From Anaerococcus vaginalis (GTDB lineage Bacteria > Bacillota > Clostridia > Tissierellales > Peptoniphilaceae), in the NCBI RefSeq assembly GCF_000307225.1, contig NZ_HE978616.1, positions 13,124 to 77,123 of the forward strand: 64,000 bases of DNA. Direction: 5' to 3'. The first letter of the stretch is position 1. Each line of letters begins with the position of its first letter. Below the pieces are notes generated by a model that did not search any database, was not told the origin of the DNA, and saw only the letters and a list, made by a program, of their open reading frames with translations. The translations under genes and the position numbers were made by a program. Shown in pieces: positions 26,018 through 34,101 of this stretch.

Positions 26018-27358
26018 ATGAAATATTTTGGAACAGATGGATTTAGAGGAGAAGCTAACCAAGACTTAACTCTTTATCATGCAATTAAAATCGGAAGATT
26101 TTTAGGATATTATTTTAATAAAGAAAATCATGGAAAAGGAAAAATTGTAATAGGAAAAGATACAAGAAGATCATCTTATATGTTTGAAGATGCTTTATCA
26201 GCAGGAATAACTTCATCAGGATCGGATGCTTATTTACTTCACGTTACAACAACTCCTTCAGTATCTTATGTAGTAAGAAGTGAAGATTTTGATTGTGGGG
26301 TAATGATAACAGCAAGCCATAATCCTTATCATGATAATGGAATAAAAATCATAAATTCTGATGGCGAGAAGATGGATGATGAATTTTTAGAAGAATTAGA
26401 AAAATATATAGATTCTGATATAAAAGATATTGATTTAAAAATTGGTGAAGAAATCGGAAGAAGTCATGATTTTATCGGAGGAAGAAATAGGTATATTGCT
26501 TTTCTTATTCAAACTGTAAGTAAATCATTTAAAGGAAAAAAAGTTGGACTTGATTGCTCAAATGGTGCTGCTTCATCAATAGTAAAAAGTGTTTATGATG
26601 CACTCGGAGCTGAAACTTTTGTAATAAATAACAATCCAAATGGATTTAATATAAATGTAGATTGTGGTTCAACTCACATAGAAGTTTTACAAAAATATGT
26701 AAAAGAAAACAAACTCGATTGTGGTTTTGCTTATGATGGAGATGCTGATAGGTGCATAGCAGTTGATGAAAATGGAGATGTTGTTGATGGAGATGCTATT
26801 CTTTATATATGTGGAAAACATATGAAAAAAGAAGGGAATTTAGAATCAAACACAATAGTTACAACAATAATGTCAAACATTGGTCTATACAAAGCATTAG
26901 ATAAGATAGGAATAAATTATACAAAAACTCAAGTTGGAGATAAGTATGTCCATATAGAAATGAGCGAAAACGGATATGAACTTGGTGGAGAACAATCAGG
27001 TCATATTATTTTTTCAAAATATGCCAACACAGGAGATGGAATTTTAACCTCACTTAGATTAATGGAAGCTATGATAGACAATAAAGCTAAATTATCAGAG
27101 CTAAGAAGAGATTTAAAAATATATCCACAAGTTTTAAAAAATGTAAAAGTAAAAGATAAAAAAGAAGTTTTATCAGATGAATTTATAAAAAGCATTATAG
27201 AAAAAGAAAGTCAAAGCTTAAAGGATACTGGAAGAATTTTAGTAAGAGAAAGTGGTACAGAACCACTAATTAGAGTTATGGCAGAAGCAGAAAGCAAAGA
27301 AATAGCAAAAGAAAAAGTAAATAACATAGTAGAAGCTATAGAAAAAAGTGGACTATAA
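26018..27358 (+). CDS. glmM: Phosphoglucosamine mutase
   Basis: A 446-residue alpha-phosphohexomutase. It begins KYFGTDGFRGEAN; the phosphoserine loop is MITASHNPYHDNGIK (Ser near 100), the metal loop DGDADRC, the sugar-binding GEQSGHI and the phosphate loop VRESGTEPLIRV. It converts glucosamine 6-phosphate to the 1-phosphate for peptidoglycan precursors. An AGGAGG ribosome site precedes the ATG. The second mutase in the window (47.5 kb) belongs to the longer PGM group. Confidence 0.96.
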   Translation: MKYFGTDGFRGEANQDLTLYHAIKIGRFLGYYFNKENHGKGKIVIGKDTRRSSYMFEDALSAGITSSGSDAYLLHVTTTPSVSYVVRSEDFDCGVMITASHNPYHDNGIKIINSDGEKMDDEFLEELEKYIDSDIKDIDLKIGEEIGRSHDFIGGRNRYIAFLIQTVSKSFKGKKVGLDCSNGAASSIVKSVYDALGAETFVINNNPNGFNINVDCGSTHIEVLQKYVKENKLDCGFAYDGDADRCIAVDENGDVVDGDAILYICGKHMKKEGNLESNTIVTTIMSNIGLYKALDKIGINYTKTQVGDKYVHIEMSENGYELGGEQSGHIIFSKYANTGDGILTSLRLMEAMIDNKAKLSELRRDLKIYPQVLKNVKVKDKKEVLSDEFIKSIIEKESQSLKDTGRILVRESGTEPLIRVMAEAESKEIAKEKVNNIVEAIEKSGL

Positions 27359-27361
27359 TAA

Positions 27362-27682
27362 ATGAAAGATTATCTTACAGGTAGAGAAATAAATATTAAA
27401 GAAGCTGTACTTGTAGTAGGAAATAAAGTTTATGGAAAAGATTCATACATAATAATGGATACCAGAAAATTAAAAGAATATCCTCCAAAAATTTTTTATG
27501 ACAAAAATCATAAATTTTTAGGAAAAATGTATGACGAAGGAGTATATGAACTTTTAGATATAGAAGAAATATTAATGGATTATAGTGATTCTTGTTTTTC
27601 AAATCACGATCTTGATGATTTGAGAGAATTTTTAATAAATAAAAGAAAAAAGCTTTATGAAATGTTAGAGAAAAATCAATAA
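27362..27682 (+). CDS. Hypothetical protein, 106 residues
   Basis: A small soluble, charged protein starting 3 bases after the glmM stop, so probably translated with it. No family is recognised. Visible features are a beta-rich N-terminal half (AVLVVGNKVYGKDSYIIMD), an acidic middle (LLDIEEILMDYSDSCFSNHD) and a C-terminal charged helix (LREFLINKRKKLYEMLEK). There are no membrane segments. Its length and codon use look like those of a real gene. Confidence 0.6.
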   Translation: MKDYLTGREINIKEAVLVVGNKVYGKDSYIIMDTRKLKEYPPKIFYDKNHKFLGKMYDEGVYELLDIEEILMDYSDSCFSNHDLDDLREFLINKRKKLYEMLEKNQ

Positions 27683-27688
27683 AAAATG

Positions 27689-27717
27689 TTGACAATAAGG
27701 CTATTAGATGGTAATAT
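27689..27717 (+). promoter_or_regulatory. Promoter of the rpmG-secE-nusG-rplKA operon
   Basis: TTGACA at 27689-27694, 17-base spacer, TAATAT at 27712-27717, about 45 bases before rpmG. Confidence 0.75.
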
Positions 27718-27761
27718 ATATCTTTGTATGGGACTATCCATATAAATTAGGAGGTGTTTTA

Positions 27762-27911
27762 ATGGCAGATAAAGTAAAACTAGAATGCACAGTTTGCAAA
27801 AATAGAAATTACGATACTACAAAAAACAAAAAAAATACTCAAGAAAGACTTGAGCTTAAAAAGTATTGTCCTTTCTGTAAAAAACACACTGTTCATAAAG
27901 AAACAAAATAG
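27762..27911 (+). CDS. rpmG: 50S ribosomal protein L33
   Basis: A 49-residue L33 of the zinc type: CTVCKNRNY and YCPFCKKHT supply the two CxxC pairs. The start MADKVKLE follows TAGGAGG; an in-frame upstream ATG at 27708 lacks a ribosome site and overlaps the promoter. The neighbours secE and nusG are the usual ones. Confidence 0.97.
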   Translation: MADKVKLECTVCKNRNYDTTKNKKNTQERLELKKYCPFCKKHTVHKETK

Positions 27912-27925
27912 TAAGGAGTTTTTAA

Positions 27926-28108
27926 ATGGCTAAGAAAAAAGATGGATTTTTTAAATCTGTTAATAGAGAATTCAAAAAAATCACATGGCCAACAAAAAGT
28001 GAAACTTTAAATTACTCATTACTTGTTATTATTGTCAGTGTGATTACAGGAGTTCTCATTTGGTTATTAGACATAGTCTTTGGAAACTTGCTTGGATTTT
28101 TGATGTAG
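27926..28108 (+). CDS. secE: Preprotein translocase subunit SecE
   Basis: A 60-residue SecE of the short Gram-positive form with a single membrane helix (about residues 29-55). The amphipathic block SVNREFKKITWPTKSET before the helix is the SecE signature. It clamps SecY in the translocon. It lies between rpmG and nusG. Confidence 0.96.
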   Translation: MAKKKDGFFKSVNREFKKITWPTKSETLNYSLLVIIVSVITGVLIWLLDIVFGNLLGFLM

Positions 28109-28115
28109 GTAAGAT

Positions 28116-28709
28116 ATGACAGATTTATCTAATAACAATAATTCAAATGAACTAAACAATACTAAAGAAGAAATTGATTCTAAAGATTCAGAAAAACAAC
28201 CAAGATGGTATGTAGTTCACACATATACTGGTTACGAAAATAGGGTTAAAGATAAAATCCAAATGATGATTGATAATGAACAAAATCCAGATATCATCGA
28301 TGTAACAGTACCAGAAGAAGAATATGTTGAAGTAAAAAATGAATCAAAGAAACTTAAAACTAGAAAATTATTTCCGGGTTATGTAATGGTAAAGATGAAT
28401 ATTACAAATAGATCTTGGTATATAATTAGAAATACTCAAGGTGTTACAGGTTTTGTAGGACCAGATTCTAAACCAGTCCCTTTAACAAAAAGAGAAGTTA
28501 GAAAATTTGGTATAAAAGAAGATAAACCAGTATTTAATATAAATCTTAACATTGGAGAAAATGTAAATATAATCCAAGGACCATTTAAAGATTTAGTTGC
28601 AGAAATAAAAGAAATTGATCCAGAAAAACAAACAATTAAGGCTTTAATTGATATGTTTGGAAGAGATACAATAATAGATTTAGGTTTCGAGGATATTGAG
28701 ACAATTTAA
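28116..28709 (+). CDS. nusG: Transcription termination/antitermination protein NusG
   Basis: A 197-residue NusG. After an acidic, Asn-rich N-terminal extension of about 27 residues comes the NGN domain (RWYVVHTYTGYENRVKDKI, LFPGYVMVKM, TQGVTGFVG) and a C-terminal KOW domain (GENVNIIQGPFKDLVAEIKE). It binds RNA polymerase and couples it to the ribosome or modulates pausing. The extension is mildly longer than usual. Confidence 0.97.
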   Translation: MTDLSNNNNSNELNNTKEEIDSKDSEKQPRWYVVHTYTGYENRVKDKIQMMIDNEQNPDIIDVTVPEEEYVEVKNESKKLKTRKLFPGYVMVKMNITNRSWYIIRNTQGVTGFVGPDSKPVPLTKREVRKFGIKEDKPVFNINLNIGENVNIIQGPFKDLVAEIKEIDPEKQTIKALIDMFGRDTIIDLGFEDIETI

Positions 28710-28727
28710 ACTGGCTTACGTAATGTA

Positions 28728-28756
28728 AGTGGGAGGGGTAACCCGACAAAAACCAC
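28728..28756 (+). promoter_or_regulatory. Putative L1 autoregulatory mRNA site before rplK
   Basis: GTGGGAGGGGTAACCCGACA ending in CCAC, an internal-loop hairpin that resembles the L1 site on 23S rRNA. L1 is known to repress rplK-rplA by binding such leaders. The assignment rests on motif and position. Confidence 0.6.
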
Positions 28757-28771
28757 AAAGGAGGATTTAAT

Positions 28772-29206
28772 ATGCCAGCAAAAGAAAAAGAAGTACAAGC
28801 AAAAGTTAAATTACAAGTACCAGCAGGAAAAGCTACACCAGCACCTCCAGTAGGTACAGCACTAGGACCACACGGAATTAATATTATGGAATTCGTGCAA
28901 GCATTTAACGCAAAAACAGCTGACCAAGCTGGAATGATAATACCGGTTGAAATGACAATTTATAAGGATAGATCTTTTGATTTTATCACCAAAACACCAC
29001 CAGCACCAGTATTAATAAAAAAAGCTATTGGACTTGACAAAGCAAGTGGAGAACCAAACAAAAATAAAGTAGGTTCAATAAAAATTGATCAAATTAAAGA
29101 GATAGCTCAAACAAAAATGCAAGACTTAAATGCTGCAAGCCTAGAAGCTGCAATGAGCATGATAAAAGGTACATGCAGAAGCATGGGAGTTACTGTAGAA
29201 GAATAA
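28772..29206 (+). CDS. rplK: 50S ribosomal protein L11
   Basis: A 144-residue L11. [20 protein letters not shown] and [12 protein letters not shown] form the N-terminal domain that binds EF-G and stringent factors; [14 protein letters not shown] is the C-terminal RNA-binding end. An AAGGAGG ribosome site is present. It is followed by rplA after a second L1-type hairpin. Confidence 0.98.
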   Translation: MPAKEKEVQAKVKLQVPAGKATPAPPVGTALGPHGINIMEFVQAFNAKTADQAGMIIPVEMTIYKDRSFDFITKTPPAPVLIKKAIGLDKASGEPNKNKVGSIKIDQIKEIAQTKMQDLNAASLEAAMSMIKGTCRSMGVTVEE

Positions 29207-29232
29207 GTGGAAGAGGAAACTCGTTATACCAC
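29207..29232 (+). promoter_or_regulatory. Putative second L1 mRNA site before rplA
   Basis: GTGGAAGAGGAAACTCGTTA closing with CCAC, again an L1-site mimic, directly upstream of the rplA ribosome site. Together with the copy before rplK it gives two potential L1 targets in one operon. Confidence 0.6.
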
Positions 29233-29243
29233 AAGGAGGCAAC

Positions 29244-29953
29244 ATGGCTAAAAAGGTAAAAAATATATAGAATCAAAAAAATCTTTTGATACTCATAAAG
29301 AATATGACTTATCAGAAGCATTAGATATAGTTGAAAAAACTGCAAAAGCAAACTTTGATGAAACTGTAGAGTTACATGTAAGATTGGGTGTAGACTCAAG
29401 ACATGCTGACCAACAAGTAAGAGGTACTGTTGTACTTCCACATGGAACAGGAAGAAATGTTAAAGTACTTGCTATTGTAAAAGATGATAAAGTAGAAGAA
29501 GCTTTAAACGCAGGTGCAGATTATGCAGGTAGTGAAGAATATACAGACAAAATCCAAAAAGAAAACTGGTTAGATTTTGATGTTATCATAACAAGCCCTG
29601 ATATGATGGGACAAGTAGGAAGACTTGGTAGAGTTTTAGGACCTCAAGGATTAATGCCAAACCCAAAATCTGGTACTGTAACAAATGATATAGCAAACGC
29701 AATTAAAGAAGTAAAAGCAGGAAAAGTTGAATACAGAACAGACAAAAATAACCTTGTTCATGTACCAACTGGAAAAGTATCATTTGGAAAAGAAAAATTA
29801 TCAGACAATTTAAAAGCTTTAATGACAGCTATAGTTAAAGCAAAACCAGCTTCAGCAAAAGGAAAATATTTAAGATCAATTACTATTGCTTCAACAATGG
29901 GACCAGGAGTAAAAATATCTCCAGCAAGAGCAATGGATGTTGTTGAAAAATAA
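29244..29953 (+). CDS. rplA: 50S ribosomal protein L1, 1-base frameshift
   Basis: About 236 residues when joined. As written it reads [12 protein letters not shown]. One more G at 29255-29256 gives [16 protein letters not shown] and then the normal L1 sequence, including [34 protein letters not shown] and the C-terminal block [16 protein letters not shown]1 builds the L1 stalk and represses its own operon. Loss of L1 would be severe in a fast-growing cell, so a sequencing error is the likely cause. Confidence 0.95.
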
Positions 29954-29958
29954 AAAAA

Positions 29959-29987
29959 TTGACAAAATATTTTTATAGTGATATACT
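29959..29987 (+). promoter_or_regulatory. Promoter of rplJ-rplL
   Basis: TTGACA at 29959-29964, 17-base spacer, TATACT at 29982-29987, directly before the L10 leader. Confidence 0.8.
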
Positions 29988-29989
29988 AT

Positions 29990-30140
29990 CATAGTCAAAT
30001 AAATAGGCTACCAAAGACTACGGAGACTTAAAAGTTTAATTATTCCGTATAGGTGGGAATAAGAAACTACATCCCCACCGATGTAGGCATAATAATTATG
30101 CCTAATTGTGGGGATTTTTATATACCTACCAGAAAGCCAT
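29990..30140 (+). promoter_or_regulatory. L10 leader (autoregulatory RNA of rplJL)
   Basis: A 150-base leader with several helices, including TGGGAATAAGAAACTACA near 30054, paired CATCCCCACC/GTGGGGAT elements and TAGGCATAATAATTATGCCT. Position, length and structure match the L10 leader, in which the L10(L12)4 complex binds and limits rplJL expression. Exact limits are approximate. Confidence 0.75.
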
Positions 30141-30152
30141 AGGAGGTGAAAT

Positions 30153-30700
30153 ATGTCTGAAAAAGCTATACAACAAAAACAAGTAATTGTTAATGAAATA
30201 GTTAAAAAAATCGAAAATGCTAAATCAGTTACTCTAGTAGAGTTTGATAAAATGGATGTAAAAGAAATTACTGATTTACGTAATGATTTTAGAGATGCAA
30301 ACACAGAATATAAAGTATACAAAAATACTATGATGAGATTTGCATTCCAACAACTTGGATTTGATCAATTTACTGAAGAGCTAAAAGGTTCTAACGCACT
30401 TATTTTTTCAAATGAAGAAATGGTTGATGGACCAAAAGTAGCTAGAAAATACATTGATAAAAATGAAGAAAACAAGGATAAGCTTATAATTAAATCTGGT
30501 GTAGTTGATGGAAATTATCAAACTCCAGACGAAATGTTAGCAATAGCAAAATTACCAGGACAACAAGAACTTGCTTCTATGCTTGTTAATACATTACAAG
30601 CACCTATTAGAAAACTTGCTGGTGATTTATCACAAATTAATGCTAAACTTGTTTATGCACTCGATGCAGTTAGAGAAAAAAAGAAAACGAAGCAGCTTAA
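30153..30700 (+). CDS. rplJ: 50S ribosomal protein L10, 1-base frameshift at the 3' end
   Basis: About 182 residues. The N-terminal half has TLVEFDKMDVKEITDLRNDF and YKVYKNTMMRFA; GQQELASMLVNTLQAPIRKL leads to the C-terminal L12-binding helix. The frame as written continues to 30719 with an odd tail (KKTKQLNSLILK). One extra A in the run 30676-30682 gives REKKENEAA and a stop at 30698-30700, the usual L10 end. It anchors the L7/L12 stalk. Confidence 0.95.
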
Positions 30701-30745
30701 TAGCTTAATATTAAAATAATTAATTAAAATATCGGAGGATTAAAA

Positions 30746-31126
30746 ATGTCAGAAAAAGTAACAAACTTATTAGAAGAAATTAAAGAACTTACAGTATTAG
30801 AACTATCAGAATTAGTAAAAGCATTAGAAGAAGAATTTGATGTAACAGCTCAAGCAACAGTTGCAGCAGCTCCAGCAGCTGCGGCAGGAGCAGCTGATGC
30901 AGGTGCAGCAGAAAAATCTGAATTTGACGTTGTATTAAAATCAGCAGGAGCTTCAAAAATTAACGTAATAAAAGTAGTTAAAGAAGTTACAGGACTTGGA
31001 TTAAAAGATGCTAAAGCTTTAGTTGATGGCGCTCCAAAAACAGTTAAAGAAGGCGTAGCTAAAGATGAAGCTGAAGAATTAAAATCAAAATTAGAAGAAG
31101 CTGGTGCAGAAGTAGAATTAGCATAG
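30746..31126 (+). CDS. rplL: 50S ribosomal protein L7/L12
   Basis: A 126-residue L7/L12: N-terminal dimer helix ([20 protein letters not shown]), an Ala-rich hinge at about 40-55, and the C-terminal domain [20 protein letters not shown] ending in a GAEVELA tail. It recruits translation factors. A terminator follows immediately; rpoB is not next, unlike in many Firmicutes. Confidence 0.98.
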   Translation: MSEKVTNLLEEIKELTVLELSELVKALEEEFDVTAQATVAAAPAAAAGAADAGAAEKSEFDVVLKSAGASKINVIKVVKEVTGLGLKDAKALVDGAPKTVKEGVAKDEAEELKSKLEEAGAEVELA

Positions 31127-31136
31127 TTTCTATTTT

Positions 31137-31167
31137 AAAAAGGCTCAATTTGAGCCTTTTTTTTTCT
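31137..31167 (+). terminator. rplL terminator
   Basis: AAAAGGCTCA-ATT-TGAGCCTTTT followed by more T residues. Confidence 0.93.
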
Positions 31168-31174
31168 GCAAATA

Positions 31175-31203
31175 TTGACACTAATTGTTTTATAATGTAT
31201 ATT
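31175..31203 (+). promoter_or_regulatory. Promoter of the Fur-family gene
   Basis: TTGACA at 31175-31180, 17-base spacer, TATATT at 31198-31203. Confidence 0.7.
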
Positions 31204-31239
31204 AAAAATGAAGGATTTTAATTTTGGAAAGAGGATAAT

Positions 31240-31689
31240 ATGAAAAAAATTATAGATTCTCTTGAAAATGTCGATCAAAATGAAAAGTATGAGATAGAAA
31301 AACAAATTTTAAAAGAACATGGTATAAGAGTTAGCCACCAAAGGTTAATGATTTTAGATTTTTTGGTAAATAATAGAAATCATCCAACAGCTGATGATAT
31401 TTATAAATCATTAAAATCAAAAGATCCAATTCTTTCACAAGCAACGGTTTATAATACCTTAAATTTATTTGTTGCAAATAATATTGCTAGTGAATTAGAA
31501 TTTAATCAATCACGAAAAAGATATGATTTTTATCAAAAACACCATTCTCATTTTATTTGTGAAAATTGTGGTGAGATTCTTGACTTGGATATAAATATCG
31601 ACAATCTAAAATTAGAAGGTTTAGAAGAATACGAAATAAATAAAATAGATCTAACTTTTAGGGGGATTTGCCCTAATTGTAAGAAATGA
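31240..31689 (+). CDS. Fur family transcriptional regulator (Fur or PerR)
   Basis: A 149-residue metal-responsive repressor. The winged helix covers GIRVSHQRLMILDFLVNN and HPTADDIYKSLKSKDPILSQ with ATVYNTLNLF; the metal region is RYDFYQKHHSHFICENCGEI, and the structural zinc comes from CENC and CPNC. The His-His-His cluster and Asp are compatible with either an iron sensor (Fur) or a peroxide sensor (PerR); the sequence alone does not decide. It is the only family member in the window and a candidate for the iron boxes at 5.2 and 22.0 kb. Confidence 0.9.
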   Translation: MKKIIDSLENVDQNEKYEIEKQILKEHGIRVSHQRLMILDFLVNNRNHPTADDIYKSLKSKDPILSQATVYNTLNLFVANNIASELEFNQSRKRYDFYQKHHSHFICENCGEILDLDINIDNLKLEGLEEYEINKIDLTFRGICPNCKK

Positions 31690-31693
31690 TATT

Positions 31694-31750
31694 AAGAGGT
31701 TATTGCAAAATTATTAAAAATGATTAATATTGCAATATCCTCTTTTTATT
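31694..31750 (+). terminator. Long hairpin, terminator of the Fur-family gene
   Basis: Arms AAGAGGTTATTGCAA and TTGCAATATCCTCTT with one mismatch, then a T-rich tail. It shares the 17-mer TTGCAAAATTATTAAAA with the hairpin after the ClC gene. Confidence 0.75.
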
Positions 31751-31754
31751 TTTA

Positions 31755-32470
31755 TTAAATTATTTCAAAAATAAAATACACAAAAGCATAAAGTATTATT
31801 TGATGTGATAGGTAAATTTTTAATGAATTTTGTCCTATTTTTGCTAGAAAATTATTTTTTCCATACTTGTAATAAAAATTTTTTTCTATGAGAATTTTTC
31901 CTATTAAATATCCACTAATATAGGCGAAAAACCAAGGGATTATTGGAAAATAATCAGTTGAATGGAAGGTGTTTGATGGAAAACCTAAAAAAACAAATTT
32001 TTATTGTATAGGTTTGAATCTATTTTTAAATTTAAGAATATTTGGTTTGGTATATTATAGCTTATTATAAATAAGCTTATAAAAACTAATAATAAGAATA
32101 ATTTTTTATTTACTTTTATGTATTTTTGTATAAAAGATGTAAGAATCATAGAAAGTCCTAAACCATTTAAAACCCCAAAAATTATTAATTGATCTGGAAG
32201 TAAAAAATATGTTATTAGACTAATTAATATTCCTAGAATGGAAATTGTTATTCCTCTTTTTAAATTTTTTTTCCAAGATATAAAATTTGAGCTTATTCCT
32301 GAGATTATAAAAAATGATAAGGCTATTGATAGTTGCCAAATTTTGTTTATATAAATATTGTTGTACCAAGACAAATTTTTGTATATGTTTATGTCGTAAC
32401 AAAGGTGAAATAAAACCATAGATATGATTGTGAAACCTCTGTACTGATCTAAAATGTAATTTCTTTTCAT
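31755..32470 (-). CDS. DUF1624 / heparan-alpha-glucosaminide acetyltransferase-like membrane protein, 1-base frameshift
   Basis: About 238 residues. The opening ILDQYRGFTIISMVLFHLCY with the conserved Arg-Gly and His-Asp pair identifies the DUF1624/HGSNAT-like acyltransferase family. About seven membrane helices follow. The frame breaks in the 7-A run 31987-31993 (T run on the coding strand); one extra base joins YNKNLFF to LGFPSNTFHSTDYFPIIPWF and the later KIYLSHQIILY helix, typical of these proteins. It may transfer acetyl groups to cell-surface sugars; the actual substrate is unknown. Confidence 0.75.
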
Positions 32471-32554
32471 TTATTTTCCTTTTTTATTTATTATTATTAT
32501 TATTTTACTTTATTTTTTCTATTATATAATATTTGTGTTAAGAAAGAGGTAAAA

Positions 32555-33844
32555 ATGATTAAAGATAAAGATTATTATTTGGATTGGATATATCAAAGGG
32601 GAAATTCTGCTGGCAAAAGAAGAGATTTGTCAGCTATAAAAGCTCTTTTACATGAGCTTGATAATCCTCAAGATAAAATTAAGGTGATTCACATAGCGGG
32701 AACTAATGGGAAGGGGTCAACTGCAAATTTTATAGCAAATACCTTATCGCAAAAGCTAAGATGTGGACTTTTTACTTCGCCTTATATGGTTGAAATTAAT
32801 GAAGAGGTTAAGATAAATGGAAAGCCTATAAGTGATGAAGAATTTTTTTCTTATATAGAAATGCTTAAGCCTATTTGTGAAAATTTGGATAATATAAATT
32901 TGAAAAACACTTACTTTGAAGTTATGACAGCTTTGATGTTTAAATATTTTTATGACAAAAAGGTTGATGTATGTGTAGTTGAAACAGGTCTTGGGGGAAC
33001 TTTAGATTCGACAAATGTTGTAAAAAAGCCTCTAGCAAGTCTTATCACAACAATATCTATGGACCATACAAATATTTTGGGAAATACTATAGAAGAGATT
33101 GCTCAAAATAAGGCAGGAATAATAAAAGAAAATGTTCCAGTTTTTATTTATCCTCAAAATGAATCCGCCTTAAATGTTATTTTAAAAAAGGCCAAGGAGA
33201 AAAATTCAAAAGTTTATGATTTTAAATTTAGCGAAATTAAAATAAAAAATCAAAGTGCAGATTTCAATGAATTTGATTTTAGGGGATATAAAAATATAAA
33301 AACTTCTTTGATTGGAAAGGTTCAAATTTATAATGCCTGCAATGCGCTTAATTTATTGGATTATTTTAAAGAAGAATTTGATTTAGATGAAGATATAATA
33401 AAAAAAGGAATTTATGAAAGTACAAATATAGGGCGTTTACAAATAATTTCTAAAAGTCCAAGAGTTTTAATAGATGGAAGCCACAATAAAGAATCTATTG
33501 ATGCACTTTTAAGTTCTCTTAAACTTTTTAAATATGATAAATTAATTGTAGGATTTTCTATATTAAAAGATAAAGATTATGATTATATTATCGAAAAGAT
33601 ATCATCAATTGCTGATGAAATTGTTATAACAAGTGTTGATAATCCGAGAGCTTTTGAATTAGAAAATCTTAAAAATATAATAAAAGAAAAATTTTCAAAT
33701 GTAAAAAAAATTAAGGATAGAAAAGAAGCTTATGAATACACAAAATCAAAAGCTAAGGCAAATGATCTAGTTTTATGGTGTGGTTCTTTGTATCTTGTAG
33801 GGGAAATTTTGAAATTCGAAAATTCTCATAAAAATTTATATTAA
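32555..33844 (+). CDS. folC: Bifunctional folylpolyglutamate synthase / dihydrofolate synthase
   Basis: A 429-residue Mur-ligase-fold enzyme. The P-loop is HIAGTNGKGSTANFI, followed by FTSPYMVEINEEVKINGKPI, the VETGLGGTLDSTNVV block, TISMDHTNILG and the C-terminal GRLQIISKSPRVLIDGSHN. It adds glutamate to folates using ATP. Single gene with AAGAGGT upstream; divergent from the DUF1624 gene. Confidence 0.95.
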   Translation: MIKDKDYYLDWIYQRGNSAGKRRDLSAIKALLHELDNPQDKIKVIHIAGTNGKGSTANFIANTLSQKLRCGLFTSPYMVEINEEVKINGKPISDEEFFSYIEMLKPICENLDNINLKNTYFEVMTALMFKYFYDKKVDVCVVETGLGGTLDSTNVVKKPLASLITTISMDHTNILGNTIEEIAQNKAGIIKENVPVFIYPQNESALNVILKKAKEKNSKVYDFKFSEIKIKNQSADFNEFDFRGYKNIKTSLIGKVQIYNACNALNLLDYFKEEFDLDEDIIKKGIYESTNIGRLQIISKSPRVLIDGSHNKESIDALLSSLKLFKYDKLIVGFSILKDKDYDYIIEKISSIADEIVITSVDNPRAFELENLKNIIKEKFSNVKKIKDRKEAYEYTKSKAKANDLVLWCGSLYLVGEILKFENSHKNLY

Positions 33845-34055
33845 TGAATAAATACCGGATTTATTTATGTAGATTTGGTATTTTTATTTTGTTGAATTAT
33901 AAAGATTTCATTTATAAAGTTTTTTTATCATTTTTATCAAAAACTATTTATAAAAATTTAAAATAGAAATTTTAAAGTGATAAATTATGAATAAAGAAAA
34001 TTATTTGCAAGTAGAAAACAAATTTTTCGCACAATTACATTAATTAACTAAATTA

Positions 34056-34084
34056 TTGACAATTTTATTAAGAAAAAGTATGCT
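34056..34084 (+). promoter_or_regulatory. Promoter of the yfcC-pepT-pepD unit
   Basis: TTGACA at 34056-34061, 17-base spacer, TATGCT at 34079-34084, 17 bases before the start codon. Confidence 0.75.
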
Positions 34085-34101
34085 GGAATTGGAGGTAATG
34101 T

